43,127 bases of DNA from a virus: positions 1 to 43,127 of IMG/VR virus record IMGVR_UViG_3300020032_000016; one strand, written 5' to 3'. The position numbers and the translations under genes are program-made. Position 1 is the stretch's first letter. Every line of letters begins with the position of its first letter. Below are positions 23,661-31,744 of the stretch, piece after piece. Below the pieces are notes generated by a model. The model had not been told where the DNA came from. It saw only the letters and a list, made by a program, of their open reading frames with translations, and searched no databases.

Positions 23661-23912
23661 TCAACAACCCAGTCAACAACCCAATGACTAAAGTCATGGG
23701 CTTGTAAGCCCCATGTTGACCAGACCAAGGCTTGAAACAGAGCCTACGTTATAGATGTCATGACACGTTCGGGTGCTTCTCCAGCCCGTTCCTCTGTCGT
23801 GCAAGGTTAAACAAGCGTGGTGGGTAGCGCTAGTGTCTTGCACATAACAAGCATCTATAACATGGTCGAGGAGAATATGACCTGCTTTATGCAGAGGAAA
23901 GGGGAGAACCCT
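23661..23912 (+). ncRNA. Omega RNA (HEARO RNA) of IscB
   Basis: About 250 nt of non-coding, highly structured sequence precedes iscB. Visible stems: ATGACT/AGTCAT within CCC...GGG (near 23683-23700); GGGCTT/AAGCCC (near 23698-23711); GTCAAC pairing with GTTGAC (to about 23720); GTTATAGATG (23748-23757) with CATCTATAAC (23852-23861), a perfect 10-bp long-range stem; GTGCAAG (23799-23805) with CTTGCAC (23837-23843). This position and layout match the known HEARO/omega RNA, whose 5' end carries a guide of about 16 nt taken from the upstream flank. Confidence 0.85.
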
Positions 23913-25193
23913 ATGGTTTTTGTGTTAGACACAAACAAACGTCCGCTTGCTCCTTGTCACGAAGCAGTTGCAAGAAAGCTGTTGAAACAAGGGAAGGCGG
24001 CGATTTACAGGCGATTTCCATTTACCATTATCTTGAAAAAATCAGTGGACGAATCAGAAAATGAAACAACATATCGGCTAAAAATCGACTATGGAAGCAG
24101 ACATACAGGATTAGCGATTTTGCGAGGACAAGAAGTGGTATGGTTAGGGCAACTTGACCATCGTACAGACATCAAGGAAAGAATAGATAAAAGGCGTGCT
24201 TTTCGTCGAGCAAGACGAAATCGAAAAACAAGATACAGAAAACCACGCTTTCTGAACCGCAAGCGAAAGGAGGGGTGGTTGCCGTCATCACTAGAGAGTC
24301 GTGTGCAAAATATCCAAACATGGGTTAACCGCCTAAAGAAGTTATGCCCCATTGGGTATATATCATACGAAAATGCCAAATTCGACACGCAACTCATGCG
24401 AAATCCTGAAATCAATGGTGTAGAGTATCAACAAGGCACGCTACAAGGATATGAAGTACGGGAGTATTTGCTTGAAAAGTTTGGGCGGAAGTGTTGTTAT
24501 TGCGGAAAAGAAAATGTTCCACTTGAAGTGGAGCATATCATTCCAAAATCGAGAGGTGGAACAGACCGAGTGGATAACCTATGTCTTGCCTGTCATGACT
24601 GTAATCAGCGCAAAGGAAGTAAGACAGCAGAAGAATTCGGGTATTCACATATTCAAGAAATGGTCAAAAAAACGCTAAAAGACGCAAGTATAGTGAATGC
24701 CACTCGATGGAAAGTGTATGAAGTGTTAAAGCAGACAGGATTAGATGTCGAGTGTGGAACAGGTGCACGAACAAAAATGAATCGTATTCGTTTAGACTTG
24801 CCGAAAACACATTATTTTGACGCTTGTTGTGTAGGCGAAAGCACAACAAATCACTTATATTTCAAAACAAAAGAAGTGTTATTTATCAAGGCAAAAGGGC
24901 GTGGTAGTCGCTCTCGTACAAACCTAGATAGATATGGCTTCCCAAGAGGTTATCTTGCAAGACAAAAATTCTTCTTTGGTTTTCAAACAGGGGACATGGT
25001 TAAGGCTGTTGTCCCAAGAGGGAAATATCAAGGCGTTTGGTTTGGCGAAGTCGCATGTAGAAAGACTGGAAGTTTCGATATTAAAGGCAAGGACGGAAAG
25101 CGTATCGCACAAGGAATAAATTATAGATATGTCCAAGTCATTCAGCGATTTGACGGATATGCTTATGGAAAGGAGGTGGCGGAACTTGCGTAA
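23913..25193 (+). CDS. iscB: IscB, omega-RNA-guided DNA endonuclease
   Basis: This 426-aa protein has all IscB domains: a PLMP-type N-terminus (RPLAPCHEAVARKLLKQGKA), RuvC-I with D59 in LKIDYGSRHTG, an Arg-rich bridge helix (about 94-112), RuvC-II with E153 in YENAKF, HNH (VEHIIPKSRGG, H208, N222, with zinc pairs C194/C197 and C227/C230), and RuvC-III with H300 and D303 in HYFDA. All catalytic residues are present, so it is likely active. IscB is the ancestor of Cas9 and cuts DNA matching the omega-RNA guide beside a target-adjacent motif. Start ATG 23913 follows GGGGAG; the frame is open to 23817 but crosses the RNA. Its neighbours are virion genes. Confidence 0.93.
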   Translation: MVFVLDTNKRPLAPCHEAVARKLLKQGKAAIYRRFPFTIILKKSVDESENETTYRLKIDYGSRHTGLAILRGQEVVWLGQLDHRTDIKERIDKRRAFRRARRNRKTRYRKPRFLNRKRKEGWLPSSLESRVQNIQTWVNRLKKLCPIGYISYENAKFDTQLMRNPEINGVEYQQGTLQGYEVREYLLEKFGRKCCYCGKENVPLEVEHIIPKSRGGTDRVDNLCLACHDCNQRKGSKTAEEFGYSHIQEMVKKTLKDASIVNATRWKVYEVLKQTGLDVECGTGARTKMNRIRLDLPKTHYFDACCVGESTTNHLYFKTKEVLFIKAKGRGSRSRTNLDRYGFPRGYLARQKFFFGFQTGDMVKAVVPRGKYQGVWFGEVACRKTGSFDIKGKDGKRIAQGINYRYVQVIQRFDGYAYGKEVAELA

Positions 25194-25252
25194 GGTGCAA
25201 TTCCTCCCCGTGCCTAAAGGCAGGGGCTTCCTTGCGTAAGTTTCGTGAAATA

Positions 25253-25483
25253 ATGTTTGATATAAAAGAAGAACAATGCAATACAAAGACAGATAGGCTT
25301 TTATACAACATTTGGCAGGAACTTAAAAAAATGAATGAGCCAAAAGATAAGTATTCTAAAATGAATAGGCGTGAATTGATTGCAGAAATTAAAAACACGA
25401 TTGATAATCCACCAAAAAGATGGACAAGGTTTTCTAATGAACAAATGATTGCGTTATTAAGGGGTGAGAGTAATGCAAGTTAA
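25253..25483 (+). CDS. Hypothetical phage protein beside the IscB right end
   Basis: This 76-aa soluble, helical protein begins MFDIKEEQCNTKTDRLLYNI and has a C-terminal PPKRWTRFSNEQMIALLRG. The likely ATG at 25253 has no SD; the open frame continues seven codons into the IscB element (from TTG 25232). The insertion probably separated it from its SD (a TTTGAGG lies at the left side of the element, near 23653-23659). Expression may be reduced. No family is recognised. Confidence 0.5.
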   Translation: MFDIKEEQCNTKTDRLLYNIWQELKKMNEPKDKYSKMNRRELIAEIKNTIDNPPKRWTRFSNEQMIALLRGESNAS

Positions 25484-25754
25484 GCAATACCCTTATAAAG
25501 TAAAAGAAATTATTGGTAATTTTAGTGTTGCAGATACAGCAATCTCAGAGGCAGTAAATGGTAGAGGTATATTAATCCAAAATACAGGAACAGAGAACTT
25601 ATATTTTAACACTTCTACAACTGCAACTGCTGCTAATGGTTATTTAGTACCACCTAATTCTATATTTCCTATTATTATTACTTGTGATGGGAATATATCT
25701 TTAATCTCAACTTCAACAGGCACAACCGCACAACTTCTCTTTGTTGACGTATAG
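25473..25754 (+). CDS. Small structural protein
   Basis: This 93-aa, beta-rich protein contains GRGILIQNTGTENLYFNTST and ends with TTAQLLFVDV. Such small proteins with an IQN.GT..L.. core occur in phage head-tail regions. SD GGGGTGAG precedes ATG 25473. A head- or tail-associated role is inferred from place. Confidence 0.5.
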   Translation: MQVKQYPYKVKEIIGNFSVADTAISEAVNGRGILIQNTGTENLYFNTSTTATAANGYLVPPNSIFPIIITCDGNISLISTSTGTTAQLLFVDV

Positions 25755-25766
25755 GAGGGGGTTTAA

Positions 25767-26681
25767 GTGAACCTTGAGGAAATAAAAGACTATGCCTTAC
25801 AGCTCATAGACGAATATTCTTCAAACGGAGAAATAATATCCGAACTAGACAATGCAGACGAATTAAATAAAATGACTAACCTTGCCAATGACGCATTAAC
25901 GCAGTTAGCAAGGTATGACAGAATACCTGCTGTATACAGAATAAGCAACAACCCTCCTGACAATCTTTTAGGAAAATACGATAGTTTCGATATGGTACAG
26001 TATGACGGTACGGATTTAACTTATAGTGCCACAGGGGCAAAGTCTTACTATTTTCAAGTAGACATGCCCTGTACCGTCTATGTTGAAGAAGAAACCTCTG
26101 CGGATAATTGGGCAATTCTTAAAACAATAATAGTACCTGACGGCACTGCAACCTATACGGAATACAGAGGAAATATCACTCCCTCTGATAGCAGTAACAG
26201 TGTAAGATTAAGGTTCACGGGAGAATACCCTTTTACTACAAGGTTTAGAGCATTATATAAATACTCCTACCCTACAGATGACGATGTACCTAGTTATGAA
26301 CCTTATATTTACAGAGACCTACCCTCTGACTTTTGGAAACTTAACAAAATAATCTATCAATCAGATACTCGTACGCATGATATATTCATGGATTACTATA
26401 TTCAAAATAAGCAAATAGCACTTAACCGTTTCTATGACGGTAGTTTTGAGATTTATTACTGGAAAATACCTGACAAACTTTCTGATAATGCAGACGTGCC
26501 GGAGATTCAAGAAATAAACCACTACGGAATAGCTGAATACATTGCAGGAAAAGTCCTTATATCCCGTGGAGAGGTAGGAAAAGGCACTCTCCTTATAAAC
26601 ATGTTTGAAGCAAGAAAACAAGAAATACAGGGAGTAGAGGACGGAGAGTACACTACGATAGCAAATATGTTGGGGTGGTAA
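25767..26681 (+). CDS. Head-tail adaptor (tail tubular A-like) protein
   Basis: This 304-aa protein begins with a helical segment (LEEIKDYALQLIDEYSSNGE) and ends with HYGIAEYIAGKVLISRGEVG and an amphipathic helix. A beta-rich insertion fills the middle. N- and C-terminal helices bracketing beta structure, and place before the nozzle gene, fit podoviral gp11/gp4-type adaptors attached to the portal. GTG start after GGAGGGGG. Confidence 0.6.
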   Translation: MNLEEIKDYALQLIDEYSSNGEIISELDNADELNKMTNLANDALTQLARYDRIPAVYRISNNPPDNLLGKYDSFDMVQYDGTDLTYSATGAKSYYFQVDMPCTVYVEEETSADNWAILKTIIVPDGTATYTEYRGNITPSDSSNSVRLRFTGEYPFTTRFRALYKYSYPTDDDVPSYEPYIYRDLPSDFWKLNKIIYQSDTRTHDIFMDYYIQNKQIALNRFYDGSFEIYYWKIPDKLSDNADVPEIQEINHYGIAEYIAGKVLISRGEVGKGTLLINMFEARKQEIQGVEDGEYTTIANMLGW

Positions 26682-26682
26682 T

Positions 26683-28497
26683 ATGGTACAATTTCAGATA
26701 CCTACAGACGAGCCTTTGAAAGAATTAAGGCTTCCTAACTTCATAGGCGGGTTAAACGTACAGACCATAGCCAGCCAGTTAAAACCTACAGAATCCCCCG
26801 ACATGCTTAATATTAACTATGATGAGAGGGGTGCGATACAGAAAAGATACGGCTATAAGAGAGTGTATGACACCTCTCTTGGCACAGGACAGATAAACGC
26901 CTTATATGACTATTACAAAATCGGGCAGAGCGACCCGATTTTTTTAGTTAATCACGGAACTAAAGTTTATAAAGATGTTAACGGCACTCTAAGCGAGATA
27001 TACAGCGGACTGACAGACGCAAAGATGAAATACTTTACCTTCAATGATGTTTGTTATGGGTTAAACGGCAGTGAATTTGTGCAGTATGACGGCACTACTT
27101 ATAAAGATGTAGAACCTTATATTCCAACTATTACACTCGGCAGAACCCCTGACGGTACGGCTTATACCGACAATGAAGAAATAAACCTGCTTACAGACGC
27201 TTTTACAGATAGTTTTAGCGGTGATGGAACTGCTACCGAATACTATCTAAGCTATCAAAACCTTACCTCCCGTGAAGTTGTTGCGGTAGTAGACGGTAAC
27301 ACTCTAACAGAAGATGTTGACTTCATGGTGGATAGGACAGCAGGGAAAGTAACATTCGATACTCCCCCTAGCGACAATACCGACAATGTAAAAATAACAG
27401 CAGGGAGACCGAATGCAGACCCGACAATAGTAACTAAATGCACTCTTGCGGAAAATTACGGAGGAAAAAACGATACAAGGACATTCTACGCAGGACACAG
27501 CGAGATACCTAACCTTCTTCTGCACAGTGGGTTGTTTGACCCTACCTACATACCCGAAAGCGGTTATATCCTCGTAGGTTCAGACGCAGAGAAGATTACT
27601 AATCTAGTGCAGTTTTATGACTATCTAGTTATATTGAAGGAACGCTCTATTTGGGTACTGCAAGGTGCAACTCCTAACGAATACCGCATGAACCCTATTA
27701 ACGACAAATACGGCTGCATTGCTCCTGACAGCGTGCAGTTGATAGAAAATAATGTTGTCTTTCTCTCAGAATCCGGTGTTTGTCTGCTCGGTTACTCAAC
27801 AGTAAGAGAATATATCAATGTCGTTGAGGTAAGCGACAATATAGATAAAGGCTCAAGACCTGGATTGTTAAATGAAAGCAACTTAGAAGATGCAGTATCA
27901 GTGGACTATGATAGTAAATACTGGCTATGCTTGCCTAACGGCACAGTGTATTTATGGGACTATGTACTCACAAGACAGGCAAGGGATTATATCTGGCTGA
28001 AATACGACAATTACAAAATGAGCGTATTCCTTCCTAAAGACGGAACCTTGTATATGGGTAGCAGTGAAAACGGGCTAGTGTTTAAAGAACCTACGACTAC
28101 ACCAGACAGAGAAGAATATTCAGATGATGGAGAAGCAATTAACGCATATTGGACAACTAAACTCTTTTACTTTGACCGCAGGGAATGGGAAAAGTACATT
28201 CATTACCTGTATTTCAGCGTGAAGATAAACAAAACAATCGGAGTGGATATATACTATCAAACCGACAACGGAAACGCAGAACTTGTAAAGAGTTTGGAGT
28301 TTAACACTTTCTCTTACGATAATTTTTCTTATGATAATTTTCAGTATTCCTCCCTTATCTTCCCGCCTACTAACCGTGTAAGGGTAAGGAAGAAGGGAGA
28401 ATACTTTCAGGTGAAGTTTTCTAACAACACTCTCGGAGAAGGATTATCACTTTTAGATATGGTTATCATCTACGAGTTAAGAAGGCAGGTGAAGTAA
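26683..28497 (+). CDS. Tail nozzle/stabilisation protein (tail tubular B-like)
   Basis: This 604-aa, mostly beta protein begins MVQFQIPTDEPLKELRLPNF and has the opening GGLNVQTIASQLKPTESPDMLNINYD, typical of phage proteins at the tail tip (few helices; repeated VDG, DGT and LPNGT turns). It follows the adaptor by one nucleotide. It would form the short tail tube that contacts the cell envelope. No enzymatic motif is seen. Confidence 0.6.
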   Translation: MVQFQIPTDEPLKELRLPNFIGGLNVQTIASQLKPTESPDMLNINYDERGAIQKRYGYKRVYDTSLGTGQINALYDYYKIGQSDPIFLVNHGTKVYKDVNGTLSEIYSGLTDAKMKYFTFNDVCYGLNGSEFVQYDGTTYKDVEPYIPTITLGRTPDGTAYTDNEEINLLTDAFTDSFSGDGTATEYYLSYQNLTSREVVAVVDGNTLTEDVDFMVDRTAGKVTFDTPPSDNTDNVKITAGRPNADPTIVTKCTLAENYGGKNDTRTFYAGHSEIPNLLLHSGLFDPTYIPESGYILVGSDAEKITNLVQFYDYLVILKERSIWVLQGATPNEYRMNPINDKYGCIAPDSVQLIENNVVFLSESGVCLLGYSTVREYINVVEVSDNIDKGSRPGLLNESNLEDAVSVDYDSKYWLCLPNGTVYLWDYVLTRQARDYIWLKYDNYKMSVFLPKDGTLYMGSSENGLVFKEPTTTPDREEYSDDGEAINAYWTTKLFYFDRREWEKYIHYLYFSVKINKTIGVDIYYQTDNGNAELVKSLEFNTFSYDNFSYDNFQYSSLIFPPTNRVRVRKKGEYFQVKFSNNTLGEGLSLLDMVIIYELRRQVK

Positions 28498-28498
28498 A

Positions 28499-30238
28499 GT
28501 GGGTATTACCAAAAAGTCAGATTATACCTTTAAGCATGTAAATCAAGATACAAAACCTAATTGGAGTGCCGCACAAACGAAAGAAAAGTTTGATTCACAG
28601 GCTAATGAATTAAGAACCTATATCAACGATACCTTAATTCCCGAACTTGCAAAAGGCAATTACCAATACGCAACTTCCTCTACCGGCACTGACGCTTACG
28701 CAGTAACAATTGATGATGTAGACGCTTACACGGCAGGAATGGTAGTAAGGTTTAAAGCAGACGTAGCAAACACAGGAGCATGTACTTTAGACGTAAATTC
28801 ACTCGGAGCAAAAGCAATAAAACTTGATGACGGAAGCGACCCGGAAGATGGATATATACAAGCAGGTGCAATAGTAACAGTAGTATATAATGGCACTAAT
28901 TTCGTACTTTCTACACCTGGGCTTGTTGCGCATAAGGCCGATACTGCGAACCCACACAATGTTACGCCAGCGGATATTGGAGCTGTAGGTGACAAGGGCG
29001 GCGTTCCAACGATTCAGGCAGGTCTTGATGCTGACAAACCTGCTGCAGGTACAAGCGGAAGAGTATATATTGCAACTGACACAAAAATAATTTACCAGGA
29101 CAGCGGCGCTGCATGGGAAAAACGTGGGGTGGTAAACTGGAATGATGTTGATGGGAAGCCTTCTTCCTTCCCTCCAAGCGCACACAAATCCACCCATGCA
29201 AGCGGCGGAAGCGATGAACTTACGCCAAGCGACATAGGGTTAGGCAATGTAATAAATAGCTTGCAAGCAGTTTCAAAAAGATTAACAGCATCAGAATTAA
29301 ACAATAATACCACATTGGAAAGTGGAATATATACAAACGGCGGAGATGGTTTGCTTGATGAAACAGGAAGTCAAGCTTCTTTTGCTCCATCTGGAACTTG
29401 GTGGCATATAATTCATATGCATCATTATCACAATAACGGATATGATGCACAAATAGCAGTAAGATTAAATGGTGGCGTAGAAACATACTGGCGGAATTCA
29501 TCCAGTGGTACTTGGAGTGCATGGAGAAAAATTTGGACAGAAGCTAACGACGGCGCAGGGAGCGGGCTGGATGCGGATTTAGTGAAAGGAAAAGACGGTG
29601 TATGGGAACTACAATCCGGTGAGGTAGATTCTCAATTTGCAAGTCCATCGACTTATCCACGAGGACTTACTTGGGATGGTACAAACCTCTGGAATGCTGA
29701 CCCAGACACAGACAAGATATACGAACTGAACACATCAGGCACCATTCTCAATCAATTTGCAAGTCCATCGACTTATCCAACTGGACTTGCTTGGGATGGA
29801 GCAAATCTTTGGCATGCTGATTCTAACGCAGACAAAATATATGAACTCAATACATCAGGCACCATTCTCAGTCAATTTGCAAGTCCAGGGTCTTACCCTG
29901 AAGGACTCGCTTGGGATGGAGCAAATCTTTGGCATGCTGACTCAGTCGCAGAGAAGATATACGAACTGAACACAGAAGGCTCTATTCTCAGTGAATTTGC
30001 AAGTCCATCGACTAATCCACGAGGACTTACTTGGGATGGTACAAACCTCTGGAATGCTGACCCAGACACAGACAAGATATACGAACTGAACACATCAGGC
30101 ACCATTCTCAATCAATTTGCAAGTCCAGGGTCTTACCCTGAAGGACTCGCTTGGGACGGTACAAACCTCTGGCATGCTGATAATGGCGCAGACAAGATAT
30201 ATAGAATTACACTTAAATATTATTTAGTTGCCCACTAA
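28499..30238 (+). CDS. Tail fibre/receptor-binding protein with 40-residue propeller-like repeats
   Basis: This 579-aa protein has an N-terminal fibre part, a HASGGSDELTPSDIG linker shared with the head fibre, then five tandem repeats of 40 residues (about 380-575), each with YP.GL.WDG.NLW.AD...DKIYELN. Such YWTD/NHL-like repeats form beta-propellers that bind sugars or proteins. The middle (YTNGGDGLLDETGSQASFAP) resembles fibre tip modules. It is likely the host-recognition protein. GTG start. Confidence 0.75.
   Translation: MGITKKSDYTFKHVNQDTKPNWSAAQTKEKFDSQANELRTYINDTLIPELAKGNYQYATSSTGTDAYAVTIDDVDAYTAGMVVRFKADVANTGACTLDVNSLGAKAIKLDDGSDPEDGYIQAGAIVTVVYNGTNFVLSTPGLVAHKADTANPHNVTPADIGAVGDKGGVPTIQAGLDADKPAAGTSGRVYIATDTKIIYQDSGAAWEKRGVVNWNDVDGKPSSFPPSAHKSTHASGGSDELTPSDIGLGNVINSLQAVSKRLTASELNNNTTLESGIYTNGGDGLLDETGSQASFAPSGTWWHIIHMHHYHNNGYDAQIAVRLNGGVETYWRNSSSGTWSAWRKIWTEANDGAGSGLDADLVKGKDGVWELQSGEVDSQFASPSTYPRGLTWDGTNLWNADPDTDKIYELNTSGTILNQFASPSTYPTGLAWDGANLWHADSNADKIYELNTSGTILSQFASPGSYPEGLAWDGANLWHADSVAEKIYELNTEGSILSEFASPSTNPRGLTWDGTNLWNADPDTDKIYELNTSGTILNQFASPGSYPEGLAWDGTNLWHADNGADKIYRITLKYYLVAH
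29633..30220 (+). repeat. Five tandem 120-bp coding repeats
   Basis: Units begin near 29633, 29753, 29873, 29993 and 30113. Units 1 and 4 are nearly identical over 120 bp, whereas unit 2 differs more, which suggests recent recombination or duplication. The last unit is shortened. Confidence 0.85.
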
Positions 30239-30260
30239 ACTATCAAAGGAGAGATGTTTT

Positions 30261-30713
30261 ATGTATTACAGACTTCAGATTTCAATGGAAGGGAGTAATT
30301 TTGTCTATCCTGTTCCAGATGTTAATAAGATTAAAGGCGCAAAATACCGTAAGGACATGAAAGAATGTGTTTGCTATTATCCCGAGGACATCTCGGCCAA
30401 TCCCGGCGTAGAGCAGATAACCGAAGCCGAGTATGAACAGTACCCGCATTGCAGAGTTAACCTGGACAAGCAGCAGCTTCAATCTGATGGCATTGATACC
30501 GTTACAGTGACCGTTTCTTTGCCAGATGCCCTTGCTAGCGAGCAAGTAAATCTCTATGTAGATGGTGCATTGGTTGATTTTGCTATCACGGACACCAGTC
30601 AGGCAGTTTTTCAGCTGACGGCAGACAGCTCAATGGCGGGAGATATACTTGAAGTTACAGCAGAAAGCACTCACTGGCAGATAAGTGAAAAGAAATTACT
30701 GGAGGTGGTATAA
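30261..30713 (+). CDS. Small virion-associated Ig-like protein
   Basis: This 150-aa protein begins MYYRLQISMEGSNFVYPVPD. Its C-terminal half (TVTVTVSLPDALASEQVNLY, then FQLTADSSMAGDILEVTAE) is a beta-sandwich Ig-like domain of the kind found on phage virions. SD AAAGGAGAG before ATG 30261. It follows the tail fibre, so a fibre chaperone or surface-binding part is possible. Confidence 0.5.
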   Translation: MYYRLQISMEGSNFVYPVPDVNKIKGAKYRKDMKECVCYYPEDISANPGVEQITEAEYEQYPHCRVNLDKQQLQSDGIDTVTVTVSLPDALASEQVNLYVDGALVDFAITDTSQAVFQLTADSSMAGDILEVTAESTHWQISEKKLLEVV

Positions 30714-30881
30714 GTGGCGAAAAAGCTGAAGCGGATTAAACAGAAAGGAAAGGTAAAACTGTCAAAGGACGTAAGCATAGAGAAAGCTGTTGCTGAACTG
30801 CAGGAATTGGAAGCACAGCGCAACACACAATGGAAGCCAAAACATGATTTGCGAAAACTTGATTACTCAGGCAGAATATGA
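30714..30881 (+). CDS. Small basic protein
   Basis: This 55-aa frame starts with GTG (MAKKLKRIKQKGKVKLSKDV) after GGAGGTGG and ends YSGRI. It is strongly basic, then helical. Spacing (immediately after the previous stop) supports it as a gene. Function unknown. Confidence 0.55.
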   Translation: MAKKLKRIKQKGKVKLSKDVSIEKAVAELQELEAQRNTQWKPKHDLRKLDYSGRI

Positions 30882-30901
30882 TGAAATAACAAGTACAGTT
30901 T

Positions 30902-30926
30902 AAACACCTAAAGGAGGTGTTTTTTT
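30902..30926 (+). terminator. Terminator overlapping an SD
   Basis: AAACACC, loop, GGTGTTT, then a U-tract. The right arm contains AGGAGGTG, the SD of the gene at 30928, so the hairpin may both limit transcription and mask translation. Confidence 0.55.
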
Positions 30927-30927
30927 A

Positions 30928-31731
30928 ATGGCAACAGTTAATAAAGAGCAACTTGTTAGAAAAGGGCGACCTGCTAGAAGAGGGAAAAGTCCAAAGTATG
31001 ACCAAAAAAAACGTTCTGTTACTAACAACCGCACTAATCTTGATGAGTTAACCAACATAGCAAGAAAAACTCCACAATATAACAGGGAGAGAAACTTTTC
31101 TAAGTTAGACACACTTAATCAGATAGCACAAACTAGACGTCAACAAATGAATTCACAAATACAAGAACAAAAAAGACAAACTAGCCAACAGTATGAAAAT
31201 CTTGGAAGAAGAATAAAAGAAGAAGCAGCAAATTTAGGCATGCTAAGAAGCGGAAGAACTATGAATAAATTGTTACCAGAAGTTGGTCGTGACAGAATAC
31301 GTGCTTTAAATCAAATTGAACAAAACGCAATGCAACAGGCATATTCCCAGGCATTACCGGTAGCAGAATTCGGATTAGATGAACAAAGATATTTAGATGC
31401 ATTAAAAAACCAACAAGCTCAAAGGCAATTTACTAATCTTTTAGATTTATATAACATAGGGCAGACACAAAGTAATTGGCAACAGCAATTTGATTTAGAG
31501 AAGGCTTTACAAGAAGCAAGTTTAACAGGTAGATACGGCGGAGAAGATACTTTGCAGCGAATAGCATTAGAAAATGAGCTTGAAAGACTAAAACGAGACC
31601 AAAGACTAAGAGCATTACAAGCATTAATGGATTATAACCTTGGAGTTGGTTCTATTACCGATGATTTACCAATGCCTAATAAATTTTATTATGGAGATAC
31701 AATGGTTGACTTATTAAATAACCTCTATTAA
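30928..31731 (+). CDS. Internal virion/ejection-type protein 1
   Basis: This 267-aa, Gln/Arg-rich helical protein (about residues 60-240) has a basic N-terminus (RKGRPARRGKSPKYD) and no membrane segment. Its composition, length and location after the tail genes and before the large protein fit podoviral internal (ejection) proteins that exit with DNA. The family is not recognised by sequence alone. Confidence 0.5.
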   Translation: MATVNKEQLVRKGRPARRGKSPKYDQKKRSVTNNRTNLDELTNIARKTPQYNRERNFSKLDTLNQIAQTRRQQMNSQIQEQKRQTSQQYENLGRRIKEEAANLGMLRSGRTMNKLLPEVGRDRIRALNQIEQNAMQQAYSQALPVAEFGLDEQRYLDALKNQQAQRQFTNLLDLYNIGQTQSNWQQQFDLEKALQEASLTGRYGGEDTLQRIALENELERLKRDQRLRALQALMDYNLGVGSITDDLPMPNKFYYGDTMVDLLNNLY

Positions 31732-31744
31732 AGGAGGTGAACAA

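Larger units (their letters stand above)
23656..25240 (+). mobile_element. IscB element (HEARO type) inserted in the late operon
   Basis: The element consists of omega RNA (about 23661-23912), iscB, and a right end with hairpin CCCCGTGCC/GGCAGGGG (25206-25226), like IS200/IS605 ends. A GTCAACAACCCA 12-mer is tandemly repeated at the left edge (near 23662-23685). No TnpA transposase is present, so it is non-autonomous. The exact left border is uncertain because the guide comes from flanking DNA. The next phage gene has lost its own SD, which suggests insertion just before its start. Confidence 0.75.
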
